The notes under the pieces were generated by a model. The model did not search any database, was not told the origin of the DNA, and saw nothing but the letters and a program-made list of their open reading frames with translations. A program made the position numbers and the translations under genes. This document shows positions 44,780-56,289 of a stretch of 64,000 bases of DNA, piece by piece. Origin of the DNA: Brachynemurus nebulosus (taxonomy: Eukaryota > Arthropoda > Insecta > Neuroptera > Myrmeleontidae); contig JAPWDM010000008.1 in NCBI GenBank assembly GCA_035578155.1, positions 4,175,347 to 4,239,346 on the forward strand, written 5' to 3'. Each line of letters begins with the position of its first letter. Position 1 is the stretch's first letter.

Positions 44780-45840
44780 TCACCACCTATAACCTTAACC
44801 TAATTAGTTTTTATACCAAAGTCAAAGTATATTGCCAAAACTAACTAAACAAACCTAACCTTAACTAACCTCACCACCTATAACCTTTACCTAATTAGTT
44901 TTTATATCAAAGTCGAAGTATATTGTCTAAACTAACTAAACTAACCTAACCTTAACTAGCCTCACCACCCATAACCTTTACCTAATTATTTTTTATATTA
45001 AATTCGAAGTATATTGACAAAACTAACTAAACTAACTTAACCTTAACTAGCCTCACCATCTACCTTTACCTAATTAGTTTTTAGACCAAAGTCGAAGTAT
45101 ATTCTCAAAACTAACTAAACTAACCTAACCTTAATTAACCTCACCACCTATAACCTTAACCTAATTAGTTTTTATACCAAAGTCGAAGTACATTGTCAAA
45201 ACTAACTAAACTAACCTAACCTTAATTAACCTCACCACCTATAACCTTAACCTAATTAGTTTTTATACCAAAGTCTAAGTATATTGTCAAAATTAACTAA
45301 ACTAACCTAACCTTAACTAACCTCATCACCTATAACCTTAACTTAAATCGTTTTTATATCAAAGTCGAAGTATATTGTCAAAACTAAGGCTATGCGCCCA
45401 CGGAGAACTTTTGTCACCGTGACATTTTTTTCACTCCTATTTAATCTGTATGTTAGAAAAAGAGCTCATAGAGTGTTCGCACTCTGCCTAACACACATAT
45501 CAGATAGGAAAGACAAAAATGTCACGCTGACAAGAGTCCTCCGTGGGCGCATGGGGTAATTAAACTAACCTAACCTTAATTAACCTCACCACCTATAACC
45601 TTACCCTAATTCATTTTTATACCAAAGTCGAAGTATATTGTCAAAACTAACTAAGCTAACCTAACCTTAAATAACCTCACCACCTATAACCTTAACCTAA
45701 TTAGTTTTTATATCAAAGTCGAAGTATATTGTCTAAACTAACTAAACTAACCTAACCTTAACTAACCTTATCACCGAGTTTTTATATCTACCTAAAATTT
45801 GAAAAAAAAAACATAACCTTAACCTAACTAACATATAACA
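44780..45840. repeat. Minisatellite, about 92-bp unit, roughly 10 copies
   Basis: The unit reads cctcaccacctataacctta, cctaattagtttttata, caaagtcgaagtatattgtc, aaaactaactaaactaacct and so on. Copies differ by few substitutions. It contains frequent CCTAA words. A 169-bp MITE interrupts it at 45388. No coding. Confidence 0.9.
45388..45556. mobile_element. PIF/Harbinger-like MITE inside the minisatellite
   Basis: TAA at 45385-45387 and 45557-45559. Inverted arms GGCTATGCGCCCACGGAG and CCCCATGCGCCCACGGAG followed by acttttgtca/gactcttgtca and tgacattttt. 169 bp, strong hairpin. Confidence 0.85.
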
Positions 45841-46077
45841 TTATTACCTAGTTTTTATATCATCCACTATTTGATCTTTCAAATTAATGTTTCCCAAGCT
45901 TAGCTTTTTAAATACAATAGTTTCTACCCATTAACGTTCGTTTTTAAATGCAATAGTTTAAATTCCAACATCTAAGGTCTGTTGCAATTTAGCCATCTTT
46001 TATATATTGGAAGCAAAACAAAACAATCATATTACGGTCGCATGTACCCTAACTCAAAAGAATAATAAAATTAAAGA
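45841..46077. other. Intergenic stretch
   Basis: Decayed end of the minisatellite, then AT-rich sequence. Nothing else is seen. Confidence 0.4.
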
Positions 46078-46190
46078 TGTTTATTTTGTCGTGCGGTTAT
46101 TTTGTCGTGCAGTTATTTTGTCGTTCGGTTATTTTGTCCAGTGTTATTTTGTCGCGGTTATTTTGTCCACAGTTATTTAATCGCGGCACC
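46078..46190. repeat. Short tandem repeat (GGTTATTTTGTCGTGC-like)
   Basis: About seven copies of a 13-16 bp unit with core gttattttgtc. The later copies vary (tccagt, cgcg, ccaca). Confidence 0.8.
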
Positions 46191-46236
46191 TTACTGCTCA
46201 ACCAACATTTGTACAAAGTCGTTACTCTTTGAAGTT

Positions 46237-46925
46237 ACCGGAAAGAAGTTGGCGCCGAAAGTTGGAAAATCGTTCTGTTTTTTATGTGGCTAAATTGCTC
46301 CCAAATTGCTCCTTTGGAATCAGTAATTGCTCCACCTGAAACTTAATTACTTCATTAGTTATTTACAAACAAAAAAACTTTTTTTTTGACTATTTCTATT
46401 ATCAAAATCTTGTCAAATAATGCATTTTTATACAATTACTTTATATCAAAAAATTGCTCCCAATTTGCTCCATCTAATTTAAAAGTTAGTTATTAATTTC
46501 TCTGAATAATAATTAAAATATATTAAAATAAAAAATATTATGAATTAGGTTATGTATTATTAAAACGTATAGGCAATCCATTGTACATTTAAGTCGTTTG
46601 CATATATTTAAGGATAATTAATTTTGACAAGTTAAATAACATTATAAAAAAACAAAATATTTTAATAATTATTCAAAAAAAATTAAGATTTAGCTTTTAA
46701 ATTAAATAGAGCAAACTGGGAGCAATTTATTGAGGTAAAGAAATTATATAAAAAAGTATTATTTTGGGAGATTTTGATAACTTAAAGAAAAAAAATTTTT
46801 TTCTTTATAAATAACTAATTAAATAATTAAGTTTCAGGTGGAGCAATTACTGATTTCAAAGGAGCAATTTAACCATATAAAAAACAAAAAGATTTTTCAA
46901 CTTTCGGCGCTAACTTCTTTCCGGT
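46237..46925. mobile_element. Foldback transposon family F, copy 2 (9-bp target duplication)
   Basis: TTTGAAGTT flanks it (46228-46236 and 46926-46934). 689 bp, ends ACCGGAAAGAAGTTGGCGCC and complement, same arms as 34341-35032. Two independent 9-bp duplications establish the family boundaries. Confidence 0.9.
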
Positions 46926-47320
46926 TTTGAAGTTTTAAATTTTACACATCAAAAACTAACTTAAAATACTTAAATCACTAATTTCTTTTAAATTTATGTA
47001 CTATAATTTTCGTAAATATTATTGATAAATTTAAGAATTTAAATTTTACAGTTGGAAGGAAAAAGTGGGAACTGTGAAATTTTGGTGTACAGGAACGACT
47101 TTCTCTTTTAATACATTCACTTTCCTATTCGTAAGGGAACAAACCTAAAATACGTTTTTCTGTTAAGTTTTTTACTGCGTCACAATGACGTCAAATATTT
47201 GAATTTAAGAAAAAAATGGTTACTTTTAATTGTTGAAAATTTTAAATGACAGTTCATGAGTTGGATAATTTTCGTTCGAAAGTGATAATTATGTAAAGTT
47301 TATTTTTATTTTATAATTAA

Positions 47321-47809
47321 CACTATGAGGCCCGAGCACTTTCATAATAAATTTCCCCGGAAGCCGGCAATATTTAAAATAAAAAAAAACTTTATGTGTA
47401 TAAACAAATACATAAAATAATATGATTCAAACACTGAATAGATTCAACACACAGTTCCACATGTATGTATGTGTAAAACTGTAAACATACGTACTACGTG
47501 ATACGTACATACATACTACATATACACTGACATTCATTCAAATCAATTTTATTTAAAAATATAAATTATATTTTTTATGTATTTTTTGTTTATCTTAAAG
47601 TCTTTTATACATAGAAACCAAGAGAGTAGTGTTTGTTGGTATGTATGTCCTTGTGTGAATAGGAACACATCCATGTGATGAAGAATGATAAACATGATAA
47701 ACATCGCACAGATAATGAGTAACCAACTAATCAATTAATCATTGATCGCGGTCGGCCTCTGGGGAAGATTTGTTTGGTTTCGGATGCCGAAGCCGTGGGA
47801 CTGAAAGTG
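47321..47809. mobile_element. piggyBac-like MITE (copy 2)
   Basis: TTAA at 47317-47320 and 47810-47813. Ends CACTATGAGGCCCGAG and, inverted, CACTTTCAGTCCCA. 489 bp, inverted relative to copy 1 at 19531. Confidence 0.85.
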
Positions 47810-47813
47810 TTAA

Positions 47814-48513
47814 CAAATACTTATTTGAAAAACATTGTATGTGTGTGTAAAAATATTTTCTTCCTAAATTTATCACTTTAAATAGCATTCTCAATATACA
47901 TATACGTGCACCTATCTTCATGTCATCATATTTTGTTTTGAAAAATGTCTTACGATACTCAAAAATAAAAATTTTTTGTGTTTTATGTTATTAATTATGT
48001 GTTTTATGTTGTTAATTAAAGTTTTGTGTTATTTTTTTTATTAATTTGTTTGATAAAGCTAAAATTATCTCTTTTTAAAACTAAATAGTGTTATTAAAAT
48101 TAAGTGATTGTGTTTGAATGTAACAAAATTTTAAGTGCTTTCCCGATGTTTCGTACACTTTAGTAATCAAATTTTGAACATTAAATAGATGATGTTGATA
48201 AAGTAAAGGTGAGTGCCAATTTTCATACTAATTTTTGGTATACAAAATTTCGTTTTGCTTCATGTTTAATACACAAAACTAGAAATTTTTAAAACTTTTC
48301 GTGTGTGCATGTTTTTTATACAATTTTAAGTGTATTTTAGTGTATTTTACATATGAACGAATAAAATTTTTAATATTAAATTTTGCGAAAACTAAACGTG
48401 AGCGCCAATTTTAATACTAATTTTCGTTCGTTTTGGGTCATGTTTAATATATAAAAATAGAAATTTTCACAAATTTTTTTGTGCACGCATAAATAGGGAT
48501 GCACCATAACTTA
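47814..48513. other. Intergenic stretch before duplication copy B
   Basis: No gene. Around 48190-48260 and 48380-48460 a phrase recurs (gtgagcgccaattttaatac-like, aaatttcgttttgcttcatg-like), a diverged tandem pair. Confidence 0.45.
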
Positions 48514-49267
48514 TATAAAAATTCGTCAAGTGCTTGTTTTTAACACGCACTAAGTAATGTCACCTCAGTGAAAGTGTTAATTTATCATTTTTTGGCTCAT
48601 TTTTTAAGTACAGTGAGAATGGTGAGAATACTGCCCTCTTGTGTTTATTCAATATTTGCATGTACAACTCTATAATAATGTTTCCCCCACTATGATCACA
48701 CAACGAGATTAATATGTCATCCTTCGGTGCCATAAAAAAGAGTCCGATTTTTATTGAAAGTGCATAAGGTACATAATTAGAATACATCACGGACCACACC
48801 AAACACATGAAAATACTTGAAAATTAACCTCAATCGTTTAGGTTTTGCAGATATATGTGCATATTTGCTTGCGCATATAAAAATAATTGTTGTACAAAAA
48901 CATGGACATCAATACATATTATAGTTTACTAAAGATGGCTGTTACAGAGAACATTTCACATATAAAAAAATAAACATGTGACATGCAACAATCAAGATTT
49001 TGAAAAATCCAAATATTGAATTCACGTTAATCTTTTCAATCAGAGAACTGGTTTGTAACGGTGCAAGCGCTGTTAATCGTTACGTAACATTTTTCTCTGC
49101 CGAAAGCATCAGTAATTTCTGTGACGTTTTTAACGCTAGTTGGCAACACTGACTTAAAATTAACCTGATGTGTTAACGTCGTTAACAAGAGTCAGAACAG
49201 TAATTATAAACATCCTTAGTTTAAAATATTGTGTAATTATTCGTGTGTAATAAAACAGAAATCCGAA

Positions 49268-49516
49268 ATGGATAATTCGGCCCATGAATGTTTTCGTACA
49301 TTTGAAATTAAAGTAGAGAAAGGTGAAGTGACTGAACCGGCCCATGAAATTGATCATACATGTGAAATTAAAGTGGAGAAAGATGAAGTGGATGAAAAAA
49401 TTTTTAGGTTGTCAGCACAAACAAAAATTTCTGATTCGACAAAATTGTCCCAAGAAAATAATAGTTTGATGGATAAAAAAAACTTGGCGGACTCACAAGA
49501 GCAAAATATAAAACTG
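49268..49516 (+). CDS. Zinc-finger unit 6, exon 1
   Basis: 83 codons, MDNSAHECFRTFEIKVEK to QNIKL, then GTAAGT. Contains two psi-K-x-E modules (EIKVEKGEVTE and EIKVEKDEVDE) separated by PAHEIDHTC, an evident internal duplication. Phase-0 junction to 52265 over a 2.75-kb intron. Confidence 0.9.
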
Positions 49517-51797
49517 GTAAGTACTATTTGAATCATAAAGGATGAGAGTTCGTAAGGGCCGATTTTTGCTGTAAGGTGTTTTGAATTCTGTTCGTATTAG
49601 TGATGTGGAGCAGTTAGTCGATTGATCGACCAAAGTTGTTCTTTAGACAAAATTAGTCATTCGTCGAAAATATCGAGCGAACCGTAGTCGAATAATCGAC
49701 TAAATTTTTAGTCGAATTTCTTAAATTGTGTAACATATGCAACTCTTTCAAAAACGATATTTTCTATTGAATTTATTTATTGACTGAAAATATGAATGAC
49801 GTATCACAATGTGTCAATCACATAAACGTAAAAAATTATTATACAAATACATAAATTTTCGGCAAAGCAATATGAGCCAAAAACGAGATCTTCGAAATTT
49901 GTACGAAAAAAACGATCACTTTTTTTTTTTTTAAAAAGTCATTTAAATGCCAGTGTCTGGTACATATTGCAATTTATTCAAATTTTTAGTTTTTATTTTT
50001 TGAAGTCTACTTAATAAATAATATACAAAAATTAATAAATTAGTCGCTTTTAGTCATTCAAAAGAAATTAATCAAATTAATCGTTTAATCGACGTTGAAA
50101 TAGTCGACTAAAAAATGACTAAATGTAAACAATAGCCCTGTCGCAGCATCCTGCATAACATAGCGAATTTCCGACCTTTTTTATGTGATTTTGTCTCCTC
50201 TTTTCAATGGTGTAAGCAGATTTCACAGATTTTTTAATAACGGGAAATTTTGGCAAAAAACTAATTTTTTTCACGGAAAATGACCCAAAAACCATGTTCC
50301 GGGCATCAGACAAGTCTGGTTTAACGAACTTGTCCAACGGTTTGGGACTTTCAACATTTTCACCAAATTTTGTGAAAGTAGGACACTTCGTTCGAGAGTT
50401 ATCGTACGGACACATATATGAGCCGTTAATTTTGAAAGTGGGGCAAGTCCATATGTTGTTATTGCGAGATATTTAAGGGTTTGCGTTTCAATAAATTTAA
50501 AAATATTGGTAAGTGTTAATAGACATATTTTTTGTATTTTGTGGTATTAGATAATGTAAGTGTATAATCCAATAGTGTTCATAGCCCTGAATAAAAAAAA
50601 TAGTGGTTTTATTATAAAGTAAATGGACTTTCCTCATTTTCAAAATTAATGAATTATTGTAATCATTAATTTGAATGGATAACATTTGAGTTTTATCATT
50701 TAAAAATAAACATAATAAAAACTTTTCATACTACAGTTCAACTTCAGAAGCACATACTGTGACATTATTACCAGGGCCGTGGAGAGAAATGGCGGGCTCC
50801 AAGGAAAGGGGCATATTTCATAAAAATTTCTCCCCAAAAAATAAATGATGAGTAAAAAAAAGCTGATCTTACTTTACCTATTAACCGCTACGGGCCCCCT
50901 ATCCAGCCTGGGCCCCAAGGCTGCAACCCCGGCTGCCCCACCCTCTCACCGGGCCTGACTATTACCCTCTGCCAGTGATTTAGTAGAAGAAATGAGTATA
51001 TGAAAATAAGTATGTACTTTAAAAGGGCGACTCCCCCCTTTGCAGTGTTGCTTAAAATGAATTTGGAAATTTATTTTAACTGTTTTAAACTATTTTCCTT
51101 GAAGAAGTTTTCAATTACTCAAATAGTACGATTACGTCAACACAGACAGCCCCGTAGTTAGCTACCCCTGGATTTGATATTTGGAAATTGAGTAAAAACA
51201 GGTCGATCAGATTTTTTTACGTACATTTGAAATCTGTAAACAAAACTTTATTATATTTTATTTTTTACCCCTTTTCGAAAAATTAACTCCCAAATTTTAG
51301 CCCTAAACTACCCCTGTTGGTGTAATTTAAACAAATTACATATCAATGGATAGCTTTTTAAAGAAGAGCAATATCGCCAATTTAAGCTTTTGTTCTAATA
51401 TTTCTTACCGTTTTCGAAATATTTGAAAAATTAAATTTTCACCCCAATATTTGCAGGACGATTTCACCCCTTCAGACCGCTTTTCCGCAGATTAAAAAAA
51501 ATACGAATTACTTATTTTTTAGTATTCTACAACATACCTAAGTTTCATCAAAATCAATAGATCCAGTCTCGGAAATTTTACTTGTAAGATGGACTTGCAC
51601 CACTATCAAAATAAATAGATTTACAATACTGTTAAGAGCTAAATTTTCAATCTTCCAAATATTAGGCTTCTGAATTTTTTTGACTATAAATTGTTGACAG
51701 ATAAAAAGATCATACTAAGTCTTATCTATAACTACCATTATCTTCATTTTTTTCAAAAATGGACTTGCCCCACTTTCAAAATAAACGGCTCATATAC

Positions 51798-51802
<5 letters not shown>

Positions 51803-51868
<66 letters not shown>
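51803..51868. repeat. (TA)n microsatellite
   Basis: About 33 TA dinucleotides in the unit 6 intron. The sister position in copy A (about 40170-40190) has only some ten, so this tract has expanded or contracted since duplication. Confidence 0.95.
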
Positions 51869-51871
<3 letters not shown>

Positions 51872-52264
51872 TTTAGTGAATATTATTTTCGGTTTCTAGG
51901 GACCTCAAAATAAATTTCTCTCATAGTCCCTGACTCAAGTCCCATCATGACAGTGGCCGCAATAGCTAACTTTTCGATTCCAAAATTCGCTAAAATTAGT
52001 CGACTAAATTGATTAATCGATTAATTGTCCGTAATAACTAATACGAACTAGTGATGTCGGATAACCGATTAATTATCGAAAATTATCGATTAATCCCGTC
52101 CTTGTATACAATGCATTTTCGGTGAAAATTTGACTAAAAAATGCAGAAATTACACGGACAACTTTAAATTTGACTTATGTTTAGGACCCAAAAGACGCTT
52201 GTCCTTTTTGAATAAAATTGTTTATCAAATGTTTTAATTAATTTACTAGTTTGTAAAATTTTAG

Positions 52265-53488
52265 GAGTGGAGTGAACCTTGGCCAGATTTAAACAGTTTA
52301 CATACGGAAATCAAAATTGAAGAAGATGAAGTAGATGAAGATCATTCGACAGATTTAAGAAAAAATAAAATTACGTGTTTTAACAAAAAACTTTTTGAAT
52401 GTGATATATGTACTAAAACATTTACTACTTCAAGTAATTTAAAAAGACATGAAAGAATCCATAGTGGTAAAAAACTGTATAAATGTAACATATGTACTAA
52501 AACATTTACTATTTCAAGTAATTTAAAAAACCATAAAAGAATACACAGTGGTGAAAAACCTTATGAATGTAAAATATGTACGAGAACATTTACTACTTCA
52601 AGTAATTTAATACAACATGAAAAAATTCACGGTGGTGAAAAACCACACGAATGTAACATATGTACTAAAACATTTACTACTTCTAGTGATTTAAAAGTAC
52701 ATGAAAGAATCCACAGTGGTGAAAAACCATACAAGTGTAATATATGTACTAAAACATTTACTACTTCAGGTCATTTAAAAAACCATAAACGGGTACACAG
52801 TGGTGAAAAACCTTATGAATGTAAAACATGTACGAGAACATTTAGTGATTATAGTAGTTGGACATATCATGTAAGAACGCATAGTGGTGAAAGACCATAC
52901 AAGTGTAAAATATGTACTAAAACATTTACTATTTCAAGTAATTTAAAAACACATGAAATAATTCACGGTGGTGAAAAACCGTATAAGTGTAATATATGTG
53001 CTAAGACATTTAATCGAAAAGAAAGTTTAAAAAGACATAAAAGAATTCATAGCGGTGAAAAACCATACAAATGTAATATGTGTTCTAAGACATTTAGTAA
53101 TTCAAGTAATTTAAAAGCACATGAAAGAATTCACTCGGGTGAAAAACCGTACAAGTGTAATATTTGTACTAAAACATTTAATTGGTTAAGTTGTTTAAGA
53201 AAACATGAAATAATTCACGGTGGTGAAAAACCATACAAGTGTAATATATGTGCTAACACATTTAATCGAAAAGAAAGTTTAAAAAGACATAAAAGAATTC
53301 ATAGTGGTGAAAAACCATACAAATGTAATATATGTTTTAAAAAGTTTAGTAATTCAAGTAATTTAAAAGCACATGAAAGAATTCACTCGGGTGAAAAACC
53401 GTACAAGTGTAATATTTGTACTAAAACATTTAGTTGGTTTAATTGTTTAAAAATACATGAAAGAATTCATAATGGTGAGAAACCATAG
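52265..53488 (+). CDS. Zinc-finger unit 6, exon 2 (13 C2H2 fingers, intact)
   Basis: Open from the TTAG acceptor (52264) to TAG 53486-53488, 407 codons; with exon 1 about 490 residues. It begins EWSEPWPDLNSLHTE, then IKIEEDEVDEDHSTDL, then 13 fingers (FECDICTKTF to YKCNICTKTFSWF). All ligands are present. Finger 6 has Trp where the core Leu normally sits (YSSWTYHVRTH). Fingers 8-10 and 11-13 are a duplicated block of three (FNRKESL, FSNSSNL, F(N/S)W). After the stop the reading continues as a decayed finger 14 (CNVCSKTW), because a linker Tyr codon has become TAG. There is no good initiator near the exon start, so translation depends on exon 1. Probably a nuclear DNA-binding factor; intact sister of pseudogene unit 5. 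Confidence 0.93.
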   Translation, partial: EWSEPWPDLNSLHTEIKIEEDEVDEDHSTDLRKNKITCFNKKLFECDICTKTFTTSSNLKRHERIHSGKKLYKCNICTKTFTISSNLKNHKRIHSGEKPYECKICTRTFTTSSNLIQHEKIHGGEKPHECNICTKTFTTSSDLKVHERIHSGEKPYKCNICTKTFTTSGHLKNHKRVHSGEKPYECKTCTRTFSDYSSWTYHVRTHSGERPYKCKICTKTFTISSNLKTHEIIHGGEKPYKCNICAKTFNRKESLKRHKRIHSGEKPYKCNMCSKTFSNSSNLKAHERIHSGEKPYKCNICTKTFNWLSCLRKHEIIHGGEKPYKCNICANTFNRKESLKRHKRIHSGEKPYKCNICFKKFSNSSNLKAHERIHSGEKPYKCNICTKTFSWFNCLKIHERIHNGEKP

Positions 53489-53834
53489 ATGTGTAATGTA
53501 TGTTCTAAAACATGGTAATTATGCAGAAGCACGGCTCCACCTATTTTTGGCTCTAAAAGAAAAACTAATGATCCGATTTTAATGAATTTTTTTTTAAAAC
53601 GTTCGTCGCTACGGCGGATTAATTTAAAAAAATACTACAAATCGATACCGATAATGGAATGGCTGGGAAACTGTTTTAAAACTTAACAAAATTCAATTTT
53701 TTCAAATTTTCTTTTGTCATTTAGTGTGTGTGCGTTTATATGTGTGTCTGAGTGCATAGTCTAGTAAAACTGACCAAAATAAATACTGTTTCAAGAATAA
53801 AAAAAAATCAATATCTCGTTTCATTTTCGAAATA

Positions 53835-54472
53835 GGGCTTGTTTGTACCCCTTTCTCACAAAAAATATACTCTATTCGCGACGCGAAGATTACGCGAGCG
53901 CTCCTGGTTTTTTAAATTAGAAGCAGTATCAAGTAAAAATTACTAGATTTAAATCGCCTATTAATCGTATATGTACGTATATTTTTACTTGATGCTAGTT
54001 CTGATTTTACCACCAGAGGCGCGAGTGAGAATCTCTGCGTCGCCAATAGTTTATTAAAGAAAGCATTTCTGTTAAATATATTTTGAATATAGTTTGTTAA
54101 ATATATTTTGAATATAGCGGTAACTATATATTATTATATTTAAATTGAACAAGCAGTAAGGTAGGTAAGTAATTAATCAACTAAAAATTGATGAACCTAT
54201 CGTTGTTGTTTACAGTTTTGTTTTTCCTAATAATAAAATTTTTTATTTTACTGAATAAAGGATACAAGTTCATTTTTAGGCTTCGCTATTTTATTTATTT
54301 AATTCAAAAATTTCACATATAAAAAAGTTAACATATAACATGCAACAATCGAAATTTTGAAAAGCTCAAATATTGAACGCACGTCAATTTTTTGATTAAA
54401 AAATATGGCTTGTAACGGTGCAATTTTCGTTAAACGTTACGTAATATTTTTCTCTGCCGAAAGTAAATCAAT
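53835..54472. other. Intergenic stretch with short foldback
   Basis: No gene. At 53887-54030 inverted arms (gcgagcgctcctggt, cagtatcaagtaaaaat and their diverged complement ttacttgatgctag, accaccagaggcgcgag) form a small MITE. The last 170 bp are the conserved upstream block of the gene family (gcttgtaacggtgcaa, gttacgtaatatttttctc). Confidence 0.55.
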
Positions 54473-55133
54473 GGGTCTGTTTATTTTAATGCAACGTTTC
54501 AAAATGTTGTAAAACATATATGACGTAAGCAAACATATTATGGTGCATGATTTTTACGCATGTGCGAACGTTTTATTTCGGCTGGACACAACTGTTGCAA
54601 ATGTTGCAAAACAAAAAAACAACCTCTGTTGTAAATAAAGAAAATCTTAATAGTTTTTTATTTTATTTTTTTTATTAATTAAATAGCATTAAAATTTTAG
54701 GAAAATGTACAATTTGTATGATGTTATAATAGACGAATACGTCTATCTTGATGTTATAATAGACGAATATGTCTATCAACTCTTGATTTCCGCTGACAAT
54801 AAACTTTTCGTATTTATTATTATTATTATTTACTAGATAATATGTTTTCAAAAAAACACAGTTATGGGAATTATTTATTTGAAATCCGATTGTAAAATTA
54901 TCTGTAAAATGAATAAATAAACGCCGTAATTGAATCATACGGTAGCAATAATGATAGCTAACCTAGCTAATTATACAAGAGATACACGTGCGTTAGACAC
55001 ACACTATGTATCCTATGTACTTCATGTACGTATGTAAATGACGTCAAAGCTATTTGCAACAGTTCTGTCCCGCCTAAGTGAACATAAAACATGTTTTTAT
55101 GGTGTAAAACGTTGCATTAAAATAAACACACCC
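54473..55133. mobile_element. MITE-like element in the 5' flank of unit 7
   Basis: Inverted ends GGGT(C/G)TGTTTATTTTAATGC followed by aacgttt. It interrupts the conserved leader that in unit 5 reads catcagtaatttctgtgacg; AAT lies on both sides. 661 bp. The open frame on the minus strand inside is not supported as a gene. A 27-bp direct repeat (gatgttataatagacgaata) lies at 54719-54770. Confidence 0.75.
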
Positions 55134-55284
55134 AATAATTTGTGTATTGTGTGACGTTTTTAGCGGTAGTTGGCAACACTGACTTAAAATTAGTTAATAA
55201 AAGTCAAAAAGTAAATGAACACTAATAAACATCCTAGTTTAAAATATGTGTAATTATTTGTGCATAATAAAACAGAAATCCGAA

Positions 55285-55533
55285 ATGGAGAATTCGGCCT
55301 ATGAATGTTTTGATGCATTTGAAATTAAAGTGGAGAAAGATGAAGTGAATGAATCGGCCCATGAAATTAATCAAACATGTGAAATTAAATTGGAAAAAAA
55401 TGAAGTGTGTGAAAATAATTTAGGGTTATCAACACAAACGAAAATTTTTGAACCAACGAAATTGTCCCAAGAAAATAATAGTTTGACGAATAAAAAAGTC
55501 TTTGCGGACTTACAGGAGCAAAATATAAAACTG
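55285..55533 (+). CDS. Zinc-finger unit 7, exon 1
   Basis: 83 codons, MENSAYECFDAFEIKVEK to QNIKL, then GTAAGT. Two modules, EIKVEKDEVNE and EIKLEKNEVCE, each with a psi-K-x-E motif. Phase-0 junction to 56290. Confidence 0.88.
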
Positions 55534-55681
55534 GTAAGTACTTAGTACTAGATTTGAATCATAAAGGATGAGTTCATAAGGGCGAATTTTTTATCTAAGG
55601 TGTCTTAGGTTTGACTTGTATGCATTGATGTCAGTATTATAACAGTGGGGTCTTAAATAAAGTAGGTAGTAAGATACGGAA

Positions 55682-56234
55682 AATTTGTAGAGCACGTCAA
55701 TATGCAATTTTTGGGAATTTTGAAGAGTACGTCAACATGTGATTTTTTTTAACCGGTAAAAACAAAGCAATAATGGTGAAAATAAATTTTAAATTATGAA
55801 AGGTTAAAGCGCGGAAGTAGGTATATTTTTGTTTTGGAAAACTCAAATTTATATTTTTCACAATTTTTTATAATGACAACTGTTTGGTAGGTATAACACT
55901 TTTTTGAAACAAATTATTGTATAATTTATTTATAGAAAACGATAAAAATAACAGAACAATGCAAAACAGAAGTGAAAAGAGCGGCCCCAGGGCCATTTAA
56001 TATACTAGGCAAATTAGTTAATATATCAAAATCCGTTTTTTAATTGTCCTAACCAATATACTTTGACCCATTTTAAAGTGTGATACATAATTAATAATAA
56101 AACACAATTATTACCAATAAAAATATGTGACCGCCCTTTAACTCTTTAAGTACAATAATTCTCAGCCTTATTTGTTTCTTTTTTCCGACAAACATCGAAA
56201 TTACGCAATGTCGATGCGCTCTACAATTTACCTC
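55682..56234. mobile_element. Element related to the unit 1 insertion, in the unit 7 intron
   Basis: Left end aaatttgtagag and right end ctctacaattt are inverted. The interior shares aaccggtaaaaacaaag, gttaaagcgcgg and aaactcaaatttat with 2560-2710 of the unit 1 element, and ccgacaaacatcgaaatt with its other end. Target duplication unclear. Confidence 0.65.
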
Positions 56235-56289
56235 ATAATAAAATTATGCAAATTAATCAAAATACAAAATACCTATTATAATATTTTAG

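Larger units (their letters stand above)
48514..53834 (+). repeat. Segmental duplication, copy B (holds unit 6)
   Basis: Sister of 36083-42892. It lacks the foldback and the LTR of copy A and lacks about 54 bp next to the foldback site (after gcgaatttccg, about 50172). Confidence 0.9.

Noticed and set aside
44780..45840. Interstitial telomere array
   Set aside because: CCTAA words occur but not in uninterrupted tandem; the period is about 92 bp.
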